64,000 nucleotides of DNA from Trileptium ribeirensis (lineage: Eukaryota > Nematoda > Enoplea > Enoplida > Thoracostomopsidae): positions 62,001-126,000 of the forward strand of contig JASANE010030078.1 of assembly GCA_030248225.1 (NCBI GenBank), written 5' to 3'. The notes under the pieces were generated by a model. It did not search any database. It was not told the DNA's origin and saw only the letters and a list, made by a program, of their open reading frames with translations. Positions 33,096 to 44,113 of this stretch are shown one piece after another. The translations under genes were made by a program, and so were the position numbers. Every line of letters begins with the position of its first letter. Position 1 is the first letter of the stretch.

Positions 33096-35025
33096 TTAAA
33101 AATTAATAAAATAAACTAAAATAGAACGCAAGATGGGCTGGGAAATACAAAACGAGGACTAAACTATCGGCGGTCATAAGTCGGTGTAATCTAAAAAGAA
33201 TTGTGCCGCGAATTGTGTACTTTAATATCAACTGTTTTATAAATCAACATTTTTATTGGAGTCTTTATTTTCGAAGTCAATGACGTTAGCATAACGGTCG
33301 ACCTCCACGTGTCATAGTATATACAGTTTATAGTATTTTTGTTTTAGTTCATACATATGTATATACGTTATATATTAGGATTGGGTTACAGCCTCGCGCT
33401 TTTGATTGTTAAGTCGGTTGTTTTCGGAGAGAGTTATGCGCAAAGAACGCATGAGTTAAGATCGTTTTCGAGATTTATTGCTTTCGGCTTATGGTTTTGG
33501 ATCTGGACAGTCGCGCTGGATACCACGACAGACTAACATCACATACCTTTTCCACCAGTGTAAAATATCGATAGGTATAATACCGGAGTATTGTATAACC
33601 TTAGTAATATTATTATACCACAATTAGGTGTTGCGGTTAAAGAGTTAAGCCTTAGGATCAAACACTTAGTGGTACATAGCTTAATAGTATATGCAGATAG
33701 TGTTAAAATCGGCCGAGTCAGCCAGAGTAAGTATATAACCTCCAGGGCGACTATAGTACAGGGGTTAACTTCGTGAGCGCCAGGGGCGACTAAGGGGCGT
33801 GGCATTATGAACAACCAGTTTTAAGCTGCATTCCTTCCAAATAACCACCGTAGGCATTCTTCTCAGGTGTTGTGGGATTAAGCGAGCCAAATTTCAAACT
33901 ATGGTGTGTGTACTCTTCATAACCTAGTTCATAATATAACCCTCGTGCATTCATCTCTGATGCACTTTACATAAGATAGGGGTAAATATACAGCTTAGAT
34001 CTAAGGACCTGGATTATACAGAATTATGGGGTATTTCTTCTTAGGATATCTTGCATTAATTTTGTAAGAGAACTAATAGTGAAATAGATAAGCGATGTTC
34101 GCGATTGATTGCCTATTGCCACAGACGACTCCTTTGCTACGATAGCTGATAAAGCAATCGCTATAAAACTGTCCACTGAACAAGTCAACTAGAATTCAAA
34201 CGGTCTTGGTCAAAAGCCCGCGTTAATATATTTACTACAGGGAACACATGGCGCAAAAAATATCAGGAACCTTGGTTTCCCATGGTATCAACACGGTATG
34301 CCAAGGTTCATCGGGGTTCCGGTTCAATAATACAGCGTCCATAATCTACACAGACTACAACCGCGAGCGACTTCTATGCTATTTAAATCGTGGATAAAAA
34401 TAACTTTCTTCTTTTCTCTTAAAACAGTAGGGAGAGTAATAAATTCATATCTTATGTCTCGTTTGGGAAAAGTTGAGTGCAGCCTGGCTTAGTTTTGTGC
34501 TGTTATCAAAGTAGATTCAGTGGACATTGCTATAGCACGAGTTAGTTATGCGTGTTTTTCCATGCAATCTTATGTATCTCTGTGGATAACGTGTCTAGTC
34601 TAGATTGACTATATAGGACAGACTATAGTGTCCTGGCGGACTAAATTATGCGGTTAATGTTTTGATTTATGCTATAACAGAAATTCAAATTTTAAAAGTT
34701 GCTGAGGCGGAAAATTCATATTTTGGCAGTGCTATATCGTGGAAAGTTTCAAATTTTTGACAAGTACAATTTTTGACATACTCCAAGGTATGAAATTCAA
34801 ATTTTGGCGCGTGTTTTAGCTATTGTCATGGGAGATTATCGGACAGTCAGTGCAGAAGCTTATGCAAAACCTTGCAGTCACGTAAAACTCATCAAGTTGT
34901 CCTGGATGTCTAGAAAAGATATATATGCGCAAATGATCTGCGCCTCGTTAGACTGCTGGACAACTTAGAGCCATTTTGCACACAAGTTAACTTGAACGCC
35001 CCGTTAGAAATTTGATTATAAAAGG
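33096..35025. other. Intergenic, no recognised gene
   Basis: AT-rich, with only chance ORFs. A short segment near 34377 (CTATTTAAATCGTGGATAA) resembles the 3' tail of the I-like element at about 37760 (CTATCTAAATCGTGGACAA), so the end of another copy may lie here. Confidence 0.3.
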
Positions 35026-35079
35026 GGGGTGATTACATCCAAATCAGCATGCTTATTATTGGGCAAAAGTACTACAACT

Positions 35080-35314
35080 GCTATTTAGTCATTAACGTCA
35101 CTCGTCGAGAGCGAAATTACTAATGGACTTTTTGTTGTGGCTGTATTTTTTGACGTATCTAGTGCCTTTGATTGTACCAGATGGGACGTCATAATTCATA
35201 GTCTTAGGAACCTTGACATTCCAGAAATTGATCAAATGGGTTGCCAGTCTTCTCGAGACACATCATCTAAACTTGAATATATGTGTTAGAGTCCCTCGTT
35301 CAGATTCAGTTATG
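35080..35314 (+). pseudogene. I-like reverse transcriptase, fingers/palm start
   Basis: FFDVSSAFD contains the first catalytic Asp of the RT palm, preceded by a stop-containing SLTSLVESEITNG segment. A frameshift near 35225 moves to LIKWVASLLETHHL, the segment that normally follows IP-x-x-L in I/Jockey RTs. It ends at the 14-bp duplication at 35315. Confidence 0.6.
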
Positions 35315-35328
35315 TATATACGTGTTGT
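35315..35328. repeat. Left 14-bp target duplication of the RTE-like insertion
   Basis: TATATACGTGTTGT, identical to 36353-36366 on the other side of the inserted element. Confidence 0.9.
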
Positions 35329-36352
35329 TCAATCAATGTTCGGATGCCTTTGGGGTAACAACAGGGGTTCGTCAAGGTTCAATTCTGTCACCAACACTTT
35401 TCAACTTTGCAGTAGACTGGGTGATGAAAACGTCGCTAACCCACACTGATGGCCTACTATGCAACGCCTCGGGTTTACGATGCACCGATGCTGCGTATGC
35501 CGACGACATTGCAATATTCGCAGAATCGATTGATCAGCTGCGCGATATGTTGTTTAGAATCTCAGAATCTGCGTCAAGAGTCGGTCTTGTCATCAATAGT
35601 GCCAAAACCAAGATTATGCTGAGCCACTGCTCCAGCAATGGTAATATCACTCTGAATGGCCAGACTTTAGAAGAGGTTCCTTCTTTCTGTTATCTTGGCA
35701 GTGTCATATTACCAACTGGTAGTTGCGAAGAAGAAATCAACAATCGCATCACCAAAGCCAGATCAACCTTTAGTCAGTTGTGGCGTTTATGGAAATCTAA
35801 AGTTGTTACATTAACTCCAAACACCAAACTCCGGATTTACAAGGTTGCAATCCGACCAATTCTCTTTTATGCATGTGGCGCATGGAACGTCCGTAACTAC
35901 GAAGTGCACCAACTCGACGTATTCGAAAACTTTTGTCGTCGTCGTATTCTTGGCATCACCAAGTTTAACCATGTAATCAATACAGCCATTCAACAACACT
36001 GCAATCACAAGCTGCTAGCCCACGAATACATTGCCAAGTCGAGATCGTCCTTGCTTGGCCACATTCTACGAATGGCAAATCAGAGATGGCCCAAGGCGCT
36101 GATACTCGCTGATGTTCCCTCAGACTGGAAGCGTCCGCGAGGTCGAGCCGTCGAATCTTGGAAAAGGCAAGCAATCAAAGACTTTGAACGATACTTCCGA
36201 CACATCCCCATAAGAGACTGGAATACCAATCCATTCAAAGCGATGATGACAACAGCAATGGGCCGGAAACAATGGCGGCAATTGTGCGATATGGTGGCGA
36301 CCTCAGTCAATCGACATAAAGTCAACAGTCCGGGGGCCAGGTGATATTAGGT
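35329..36352 (+). mobile_element. RTE-like non-LTR insertion, 5'-truncated, young
   Basis: A 1024-bp insertion flanked by the 14-bp duplication. It starts within the RT gene and ends CAGGTGATATTAGGT, close to the end of the copy at 13104, with no poly(A) tail. The remaining reading frame is open to its natural stop, which together with the perfect duplication argues for a recent insertion. Confidence 0.92.
35331..36344 (+). CDS. RTE-like reverse transcriptase, C-terminal two thirds, open frame
   Basis: The frame is open across the whole insertion (an upstream in-frame ATG at 35283 belongs to the host sequence, so it is not the true start). It shows TTGVRQGSILSPTLFNFAVD, the active-site box AYADDIAIF (YADD at 35496-35507, intact), GLVINSAKTKIM, YLGSVI, the conserved C-terminal block FENFCRRRILGI with the GHILRM motif, and a tail rich in Trp and Arg. 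The endonuclease and RT fingers are absent because of 5' truncation, so it cannot move on its own. It is paralogous to the frame-broken copy at 11.5-13.1 kb. Confidence 0.85.
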   Translation, partial: NQCSDAFGVTTGVRQGSILSPTLFNFAVDWVMKTSLTHTDGLLCNASGLRCTDAAYADDIAIFAESIDQLRDMLFRISESASRVGLVINSAKTKIMLSHCSSNGNITLNGQTLEEVPSFCYLGSVILPTGSCEEEINNRITKARSTFSQLWRLWKSKVVTLTPNTKLRIYKVAIRPILFYACGAWNVRNYEVHQLDVFENFCRRRILGITKFNHVINTAIQQHCNHKLLAHEYIAKSRSSLLGHILRMANQRWPKALILADVPSDWKRPRGRAVESWKRQAIKDFERYFRHIPIRDWNTNPFKAMMTTAMGRKQWRQLCDMVATSVNRHKVNSPGAR

Positions 36353-36366
36353 TATATACGTGTTGT
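36353..36366. repeat. Right 14-bp target duplication of the RTE-like insertion
   Basis: Identical to 35315-35328; the I-like element sequence resumes directly after it. Confidence 0.9.
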
Positions 36367-36367
36367 C

Positions 36368-37742
36368 TTGGATACGAAATTGATTTGAAGTTGCATATAG
36401 ATAATGCATGCGCGAAGGTTGTGCACTTACTACATGCACTAATGAGATTTTTGGCAATATATTGGGGTCTCACTCCTAATTATCAACATAGGCTTTATAA
36501 TACAGTAGTCCTACCTTCCAGTGCAACAGTGTTTTGGTGGCACATAATTAAATTGGTTACCTATAGTAACAAGCTTAGAAAAGTCCAAGGGCTAGCTGCG
36601 TTATAATTAGTGGTGCCTTTCGCAACACAGCTTTAAACGACATTCAAGCAATACTAGGCATTCCTCCAATTGATATAATTGTTGAGGAAGTTGTTTTAAA
36701 GGATTGCTACCGATTAAAGGATTTAGGTCTGCGGAAACACACTTTATGTGCGGATCCGTACAGCCTTGTTCACGGTATGTCAAGCCAGTTTAATGGAATA
36801 GTTAATATGCCACGAGACCGCATTTGCAGTAGGAGGCACGCTAGACACTGGTCAGTGAAGAACTTCTCTGAAAGGGAGGTTGGTGAGCTAGATATAATAT
36901 GTTTTACATATGGATCAAGAATAGAAAAAGGTAATACAGTAAGTTATGGCGCTGGGGTATTTATTGACTGGAGTAAATTTATTTCTACTCCATTGACTAG
37001 GTATGCGTTTTCAGGCAGAAGTCTTTGCGCTTCTCCATTGTGCCAGGATTTTGATGACGTGGTTGAAAACAAGAGAATAGGCATTTTTTCTGACAGCAAA
37101 GCAGCCTTAGGTGCCATTGAGGCTTATAAGATGAAATCCTCAAACTTATTACAATGTGTACATTGCTACATAGGCTGCGGGTCAAAATGGCCTAAAGATA
37201 ACATTGATTACAGGTCATTCAAGCCATGAGGGCAATGATTTGGCGGGTAAGCTTATTCGTAATTGGTCTGAAAAACAGTTTGTGGTGCCAGAACTATGCC
37301 TTCCACTGAGTAGTACTCTAGTATATAATGCATTAATTTGCAGAACTATTCAACTGCATGACGATATATATAACGCATGTTCCAAGTACAGACAAACTAA
37401 GGTGTCTGTCTACACGTACCATAGTGGTGAAGAAAGCCAAATACCTTTGGAGAGTCATCAAAGAGCGCTTGAGAATTGCAATTAAAACATCTAAAGTTGC
37501 TTAGAATTATGCAAAATACCAATTGCAAATTTTGTGGCGAAATAGATGAGACTTCAGAACATTTATTTCTGAAATGTGAGGTATTAAGATCACTAAGGAA
37601 ACTATATCTAGGCAGTTTTGCAAAATAACGAGTTTCAATCATTACAAACTGAAATTATTAGGCTTAATACGAAGTTTTTAACGGGTGCTAGAAATTTCTT
37701 ATTACAAACCTACCTAGACTTTAATTATGCCGTTAATTTATG
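36368..37742 (+). pseudogene. I-like RT thumb, RNase H and C-terminal zinc knuckle
   Basis: The frame 36368-36605 shows LGYEIDLKLHIDNACAKV and AIYWGLTPNYQHRLYNTVV; a one-step frame change near 36600 leads to ISGAFRNTALNDIQAIL and an open frame to 37229. RNase H motifs: CFTYGSRI, where the first catalytic Asp is replaced by Tyr; IFSDSKAALGAI with Asp kept; and, in another frame, VTGHSSHEGNDLAGKL, where the last Asp is replaced by Gly. The Glu motif region is not recognisable. A C-terminal knuckle with Cys-Lys-Phe-Cys and His/Cys follows at 37519-37575, and the frame ends at 37742. RNase H is inactive in this copy. Confidence 0.7.
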
Positions 37743-37790
37743 ACTATTAATCTATCTAAATCGTGGACAAAATTTCTACGATTAAAGCAA

Positions 37791-38895
37791 CGTTAATCTT
37801 AATTCGCCACGCTGCATTTTGTACAGACAGTGAAGACACACAAACTGCACGTCACATATTATGCACAGCAACATCTGGCACCCGTGCTCGCACCGATGCC
37901 TATTGTTAATTTGACATAGCAGCAGACTCAGCTGCAATTGACTTATGCTGGCTTCTTTAAACCGGGGGATGCACTTGTCGGCTGTACCTCCCGGCCTGGC
38001 TGGCCCCCATCCCACCCGAAAATTTCGCGCCTCCACTTCGATTTTTAACGCCCAAAACGTCTGTTTTTACAGTTTACTCAGATTTTTTCGATCTTTAACC
38101 TCAGCAATGCTCGAAAAACGTTCATTTTTACAGTTTCCCCATTTATACTCCTCCCTCCTACGGTTTTTTGCTCCCCCTTTCAGAAGTGGGGGCCTCATAT
38201 TTTGTGCGCTCCCCTGGCCCGGGCTTCGCTATTTTGCTCTAGCTTTAAACTTTTAAAGTGTTGAAGAACGCCTTTTTATTATGGTGTTTAGGTATTTACA
38301 AGAAAATTTTTTTACTGTTCGCAGATACTCTTGATTTAGCGGCTGAATGGAAATCTTGGTTTGCGAGTAACAGGTGCAGTGTTTTGCTTGTTTTCGATAG
38401 TTTAATGAGTTAATAACTAAAAAGGGCGAGAGAGAGAGAGAGAAAGAACATTGTAGGTGTTCGATGTTCTGCTGGTTTTTGATATTTTAGTGAGGCAAAT
38501 AACAGCTATCTACCAGTCGTAGTGGAACTACATTTTTTGAGCGGAGCGACGGCATTAGTAATATGAACGTACTCAATGTCTTGGGAATATATTATTAGTT
38601 ACAGAACAATGAGTAAATGAAAGAATAGTTTTATTCCGTTCGAACGAAAAGCAAGACAGGAAGTCACGTGGCTTATACAGCATAGTGATGAATGGTAATC
38701 GAAGCACAGCAATGAAATCATAGGACACGGAGTCTGAAAATAATTCTGCCTATAACATTCGTACTATACTATTCCTGTATGTACATTGCATCTATTTTCT
38801 TATTTCCCCATGTAAAACTCAACGTATATGCCGTTAAAACGACTCTACGACCAATAATTAAGCTGTTATGAGCTTAATTAAGGTGTTAGTTAGCT
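37791..38895. other. Intergenic with GA microsatellite
   Basis: No gene. (GA)n run near 38428-38443. A GC-rich patch near 37970-38030 and 38190-38230 has no assignment. Confidence 0.4.
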
Positions 38896-39245
38896 AATTA
38901 GCTTCATTAGTGATAAAATTGGCAAGTTGCCAAACTTCTAAAATATCAGGTGCACAACCTCACATGAGAAGCTTTCAAACAAAAAAGTTTTTTGAAATAG
39001 GTTCAGTGGTTCTTGAGATCCATGAAAGACTAACTGACGAACATACATCGATTTTTTGCTCCCAGACAGAAAATAAAAACGCCTGCTCGATGGCCTCGCT
39101 TCGCTCGGCGACCTCGCTCCGCTCAAAAAAGCTCGGGTTCGTAGTTATTTTTAGTATTTCAGTGAGTGACGTAACAAAAGGCATTGTTAACAGAATGTAG
39201 TGAAACGTAGTGGAGATTGTGTGTTGCAGGTGTGAAATCTTTTAA
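38896..39245. repeat. Dispersed-type repeat with CTCGCTTCGCTCGG segment
   Basis: AAACTTCTAAAATATCAGG leads into GGTTCAGTGGTTCTTGAGAT, a sentence-like pattern seen at the ends of many animal repeats, then the reiterated block CCTCGCTTCGCTCGG / ACCTCGCTCCGCTC (39098-39125). No second copy was found in this window, so family status is inferred. Confidence 0.35.
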
Positions 39246-39404
39246 ATTCCGTCTGTGTGTGTGATCATCCATAACTCCGGGACGACTTAACCGATTTTCA
39301 TGATCTTGGACTCATTCCAACCGCCATAGTCGATATACCATGTACATCTCCGAGCGTTTTTTGATTTGGGGTCTGGTTCCGGGGTCAGGGGTCAAAATGT
39401 GGTA

Positions 39405-40200
39405 TTTTTGCCACATTTTAGTAGCCTTCGCGGAAGCAAAGCTATTTTTATCTTAACTTTCGATTTTTTTGGTCTGGTTGGTTTTATTTTATAGTAAAAC
39501 AATAAATGCTGATGCTTCTTTTTTTGTGTTTCGATCAAGGCTCCGGTTCTGGATTTATGGTTGTTGAGGTGTGGGGTATGGCGCCCCAATGGCTCCTCGG
39601 CCCAAAATTTGAAAATTTGTTTTGACGTCTTGGGCGGCGGACAAGTTTCAACTGGGGCTTTTCGGGTATGGGAAACTCATTGCCGGTGCTGGTTTTGCTC
39701 TGTGACCCATCGTTGTATGGGTACGGAGGTACGACGCGGGTACAGAGGTACGACGCCCCGTGGTTCGGGGTCGGAGGTCAAAGTGAGGTTGACCTATTTT
39801 AGTACCCTTCACGGAAGCAAGGTTATTGTTATCTTACTTTTCGACTTTTTTCGCTTTTTGGTTTTATTTCATAACAAAATAATAAATGTCGATGCCTCTT
39901 TTTTGCTTTTAGGGTTTGAGGTATGGTGCCCCAATGGTTTTTCGACCCAAAGTTCGAAAATTTGTTCTGACGCCCTGGGCACCTGAAAAGTTTAACTTGG
40001 GTGTTTTGAGGCATGGCAAACTCATTGCTGGTGTTGGTTTTTCTCTGCGATCCATGGTTCTATGGGTACGGTGGTATGGCACCGCCATGGTTCATCTACA
40101 CAAAGTTCCAAATTTTACTGTTATGTACTGGGAGGCTGATAGCTTGCCTTTAGGAGTTTGGGGGTATGGGATACTTATTGCCGGCGTTAGTTTTGTTCTA
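39405..40200. repeat. Imperfect tandem repeat, period about 345-380 bp
   Basis: Anchors recur: CTTCGCGGAAGCAA at 39426 and CTTCACGGAAGCAA at 39807; GCCCCAATGG at 39583 and 39928; and GGCACCGCCATGG near 40078 in a shorter third unit. AAACTCATTGCCGGTG and AAACTCATTGCTGGTG also recur. About two and a half units. A hAT-like MITE is inserted just after the end. Confidence 0.7.
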
Positions 40201-40223
40201 TTTTGCGTGGTATTGTGTGATAT

Positions 40224-40231
40224 CCACATAG
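40224..40231. repeat. 8-bp target duplication, left of hAT MITE copy 1
   Basis: CCACATAG, identical to 41376-41383. Confidence 0.9.
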
Positions 40232-41375
40232 CAGGGAGTAACCGGAATTCCGGTTCCGGCGAAAATCGTGTTCCGGTTGCGGTTCCGGCAAAGGGCAAAA
40301 ACCATACCGGAACCGGAATTCAGGTTTAAAAATTTTGTTTGAAATTTTCCGTTTTTTGCTTCATGCTGTAATCCAAACATATGTAATATATATTATACAA
40401 TGATCAGGCTCCAATACAACCAAGCAAAAGAAAAGATTAACTAACCAATTTGCCGTGTGAAACGTAAGTAGGGCACATAATTTGAGCAGGAATTTCTCAT
40501 AATAACCTGCAGGAGTTTGTTAAATCAAAGCCAGGTCGATGCTTGTAGCAGCTATTTTACACATCCAGAAGTCTGTGGGATACGTTTGAATTAAACCGGT
40601 CCAACTCGGTAACAGAGTATGGCTTACGCAGAAGTACTTAGGGTATGCTTGGCTAACATAAATTGCGTCAAGCACCCGCCAGTGCGCTTGTAAACTTGGT
40701 AAATCAGTCTAAATTGGAGTAAACTAACGTTATCTGCAACGCAGCTAGAAACTGCTTTCTTGGCAATGAACTGTACTTATGAAACTGTGCGAGCAGCATC
40801 ACAGTGTGTCGCATTTATAGCATTCTGATTAGAAAGTAGTTATCATCATTATGATCTAACTGACGGGCACTGTTTGCCCTACGCTAGCCTAAACAGTGTC
40901 TCTGATCAATGATCAGAAAATTACCTTCTGTCTATTATTTTCTCTTAGAATCATATAAACCCATAATTTTAAGTTTCCTTCAGAAGAACATGCAACAAAC
41001 GTATGTGTAGTAAAGGAAGGCGACTGGAGACAGAGCGAAAGTGTGTATTCTACGCTCCAAGCTTTGTAAGCACATTCGATTTGGCGCAGTGTACGCAATG
41101 GTGTATAGTGGAAGACATTTTTTTGCTCTGAATGTCCAAAAACCGACATATTTGATCGATAAATAAACATTATTAGCTTCCTCAGTCTCTTTAAAATTTC
41201 AGAAAGGCAATAATACCATCGCAATACATTAAGTTTAATGTAAAAGTTATTTTTAATGCATTTTAAATCCACTATACCTTCATTTCTTCCATCATCTGTT
41301 TTACTATATATAAATGTCGAAGACCAGGTTCCGGATCCGGTTTAAATGAACGGTTCCGGTTCTGGTTATTCCCTG
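40232..41375 (+). mobile_element. Non-autonomous hAT-like element, copy 1
   Basis: A 1144-bp element whose ends read CAGGGAGTAACCGGAA and (inverted) CAGGGAATAACCAGAA, flanked by 8-bp duplications CCACATAG. CAGGG ends and 8-bp duplications fit hAT. Near the ends, CCGGTTCCGG and GGAACCGG motifs recur several times in both directions, like transposase-binding subterminal repeats. No transposase ORF: the longest open frame (41272-40913, -) has no domain. A near-identical copy lies inverted at 48571-49734. Confidence 0.93.
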
Positions 41376-41383
41376 CCACATAG
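41376..41383. repeat. 8-bp target duplication, right of hAT MITE copy 1
   Basis: CCACATAG, as at 40224-40231. Confidence 0.9.
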
Positions 41384-42087
41384 CATATGGAGAGCTGATT
41401 CGCTGTGCACGCAAAAGGCATGGGTTAGGCTATGCTTCACTACTTTCTGCAATTTCGATAGTAACTAGTGTAAAAAGTAACCCTAGCAGAACACGACTTC
41501 TGCCGGAACCGGAATTTCTGTTGCTCTTGGATACTGAGCTGTAAAGATTTGAAGATGTGGGGAGCCTCCAGGATTTAAAGTGCTTTCTGGCAAAAAAGAG
41601 TGCCCTTGTTTGTGACCTTGGTAAAATTTTGGGCTCTGCCCGTTTCACGACCTCTTGGCGAATTTTTTTGTTTACACTCGGTAAAAACACACCCAAATGG
41701 CATAAATTTTGTATTAAAACTCTGACATTTTGTCAAAATCACTTTTCTTTCCATTAGAAGTGGTTTGGCAGCGTTTCCGGCATGATTTTTAATCGTTTTT
41801 ATTTCGGCAAAATTTGGTGCACCCTGGTTCCGACCCAGGGTCCCGGTACATATCTCTCAGCAAAATTTTAGTGAAAGGAGAGCCCAGGGATATATAGTTT
41901 TGTGAAATATTATATATGTAGAGGTAACGTTTTTATTATTTACTAGATCTACAGCTGTAATTTCATATTTTTGTGAATGTATACGAAATGTATCCTTGAA
42001 ATTTTATTGGCTTGGAAATGACGCATTATTTATCAGCTGGTCGTCCATTTGTAAGTTCAATTTGGTAATTATATATACATTCTGCGA
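41384..42087. other. Intergenic, with a possible hAT MITE tip
   Basis: Near 41475-41520 the sequence reads, on the minus strand, GGTTCCGGCAGAAGTCGTGTT followed by a GGTTAC end, which resembles a tip of the hAT MITE. Too short to call. Nothing else recognised. Confidence 0.3.
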
Positions 42088-42490
42088 TTAATTGAAACGG
42101 AGCGAGCGGAATTTCAACTGCGGGTGCTAGGGGAAAATTGTGAAGATATGTTTTTTGCCTAGTTCTGTCATTCATAAGCCATATTTGGATGGATGGATTT
42201 CAGTAATTTTTTATTCGTTAGGAAAACTCTGGAGCATATGCCCTTTAGTTGAATGCCAACAGCTATGTCCCCATCTCCGGGTCAAATTGGTAAAAACAGG
42301 TTTTTAATGGCTCTTTGCCAAATCTGACCGTACGGGTGCCAGTGTTTCGCACACTTTATCTCGCGACCCACTCTTTGCTTCGAAAATAAAAACAACCTTC
42401 AGAATTAGTTCATCAAGACCTACAACTTTGATGACCACGACTTTGGCAATTGCATTCACGATGTCGAAGGTGCAAGATAACGTGGTTGGG
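42088..42490 (+). repeat. Family D dispersed repeat, copy 1
   Basis: It starts ATTGAAACGGAGCGAGCGG and contains GGGTCAAATTGGTAAAAACAGG and GTGCCAGTGTTTCGCAC. The same order of blocks occurs at 58691-59125 and 60354-60812 in the same orientation, with many substitutions. No terminal inverted repeats were seen. Type unknown. Confidence 0.65.
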
Positions 42491-43574
42491 AAAAGCTTTT
42501 ACGACCAGAAGAAAGATGTAACCAGGAACCGCGACCATTTACTCACGCAGCGAGGGTAAATGGAGCGAGTGCAACTAATTTGCACCTAGTGACTGTTGCA
42601 AAGCTTCAAACTCGGCTCTTTAAAAGCCCACAACCACAACAAAAATACAGTGACAAAGCATTAATGGAAACGTTACCGCTATCTTTATAAAAATACATGT
42701 ATTATATAAATTTGATGACCTTTTGTTTTATCTTTCAATGATCAAAGACACGATAACTTGAAATTTTTAAATCGCAAATTTTAAGAAACGACGTGATTTT
42801 TACGTTGTAGGCTTGTAGCAGTTGCGCTTATTTAATGCATACCACGCAAGTGCATTATTGCTTTTATCGCATTCAGCAACTTCGAAAACCTATACCCGCA
42901 TTCTAATCACCTACATAAATCCATATTAAAAATGTTACAAAATTTTGCTATTTTTGGTGGCAAAATTTAGCAAATTTTATTCCGGTGCCGTCTTGCATGA
43001 TTAATAACATGCCCAATATAGGGTTAAAAGGGTGCAGCCAACGCTCTTAACAGGTTACATAACCCAATTCTGTCGTTCAGCCTCAAGACGCAAGAAACTT
43101 ACTGTTAAAATTTTAAATATTTCACTGCGTGTAGGTAGTTTTTAAAATCTCGTTCATAACTCGAAAATGACTGCTCTGAAAAAAGCCTAACAGCAAAGTT
43201 GCAGCTCTTGGCCTTAATGTATAGATTCATTTTTCGATTTCATGCGTCTGGTAAGAGTTGGGTCACACCAAATGGCAAAAATGAAAGTATTCAGTTCGTA
43301 TTCCTTTTGTAAGAATTTTGGTAGGAAATCATTATCGCGACGCACATGGTAAGCTAGGTGCACAACTGTATTCCTTTACGGATGGAACAGAAATTTGTTA
43401 AAAACTTCCTTCAATGAATATGATAAGTTAACGTGTGAGCTAGGATGAACTACTGGCTATGCCTGAACACTATTTTGGGCGGACTAGGTATATACTATTC
43501 AATATATCTAAAATTGAATTAGCGCTCAAAAATGCCAAAAAATCAAATATATAATTCGTACTTAGTGCAACTAA
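42491..43574. other. Intergenic, no recognised feature
   Basis: AT-rich, no ORF or repeat match seen. Confidence 0.3.
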
Positions 43575-43790
43575 TATGCAGACGGTGTGTTAAGTTCTAA
43601 TACAATCAAACAAAAGGAAATGTTACTTCAGCACATTGCCTTATAAAACGTAAATAGAACAAATAATTTCAGTAGGAATTTATCATTTTGACCATGTTGA
43701 AATTACTGTTCATTTTCAGCTTATGTTAACAAAACTAAGCCAGGCTCATGATGGTCTCTGTTTTGCCTATTTAATTCTAAACTCGTGGAC
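43575..43790 (+). mobile_element. Degenerate hAT-like MITE fragment, left part
   Basis: CTAATACAATCAAACAAAAGG, ATAAAACGTAAATAGAACAAATAATTTCAGTAGGAATTT and AAGCCAGGCTCATGATGG follow the order seen in copy 1 at about 40408-40545. A matching right part lies at 45975-46235; the interval between them carries a family B copy and other sequence. Confidence 0.6.
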
Positions 43791-44113
43791 CTGAATTTGG
43801 AACAACGAAATGATGTTTAAGCGCCGAATGGCAACACTCGCTCCGTTTATGCGAGTTACTAGTTTATTATTGATTTGTAATTTAGCTTGAATACGTCTAA
43901 CTGCCATTCTGACTTGGACAAATCATCTGGATAACAGCATGCACACTTTTCTATGGACGACAACCGCCAATATCGCTGACTGGTTCGCCACGGTTTCTTA
44001 GTTAAAGTCAAGGCACTGCCGCTTAACAGTTTAGCTCAACTTCTGGAAAAACACTATATGGTTATGGTCTTCCAGCCAACGTTCTGTTTTTTAATTCAGT
44101 GCTATTTCTTTGG
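43791..44113. other. Non-coding, between MITE fragment and family B
   Basis: No clear match to the MITE interior and no ORF. Confidence 0.3.

Larger units (their letters stand above)
35030..37790 (+). mobile_element. I/Jockey-like non-LTR retrotransposon relic, interrupted by an RTE-like insertion
   Basis: On the left of the insertion are the RT segments TTTAI*SLTSLVE and VVAVFFDVSSAFDCTRWD (35080-35190). On the right are the post-palm region (LGYEIDLKLHID, 36368 on), a long open frame with ISGAFRNTALNDIQAILGIPP, an RNase H domain and a terminal CX2CX8HX4C knuckle. The order RT, RNase H, C-terminal knuckle fits I-like clades. The palm with its Asp-Asp box is missing, so an internal deletion preceded the RTE insertion. 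The 3' end is near 37790, with no poly(A). Confidence 0.7.

Noticed and set aside
40913..41272. 119-codon ORF in hAT MITE copy 1 and its counterpart in copy 2 as a possible transposase remnant
   Set aside because: No transposase motif; the ORF is not preserved at full length in copy 2.
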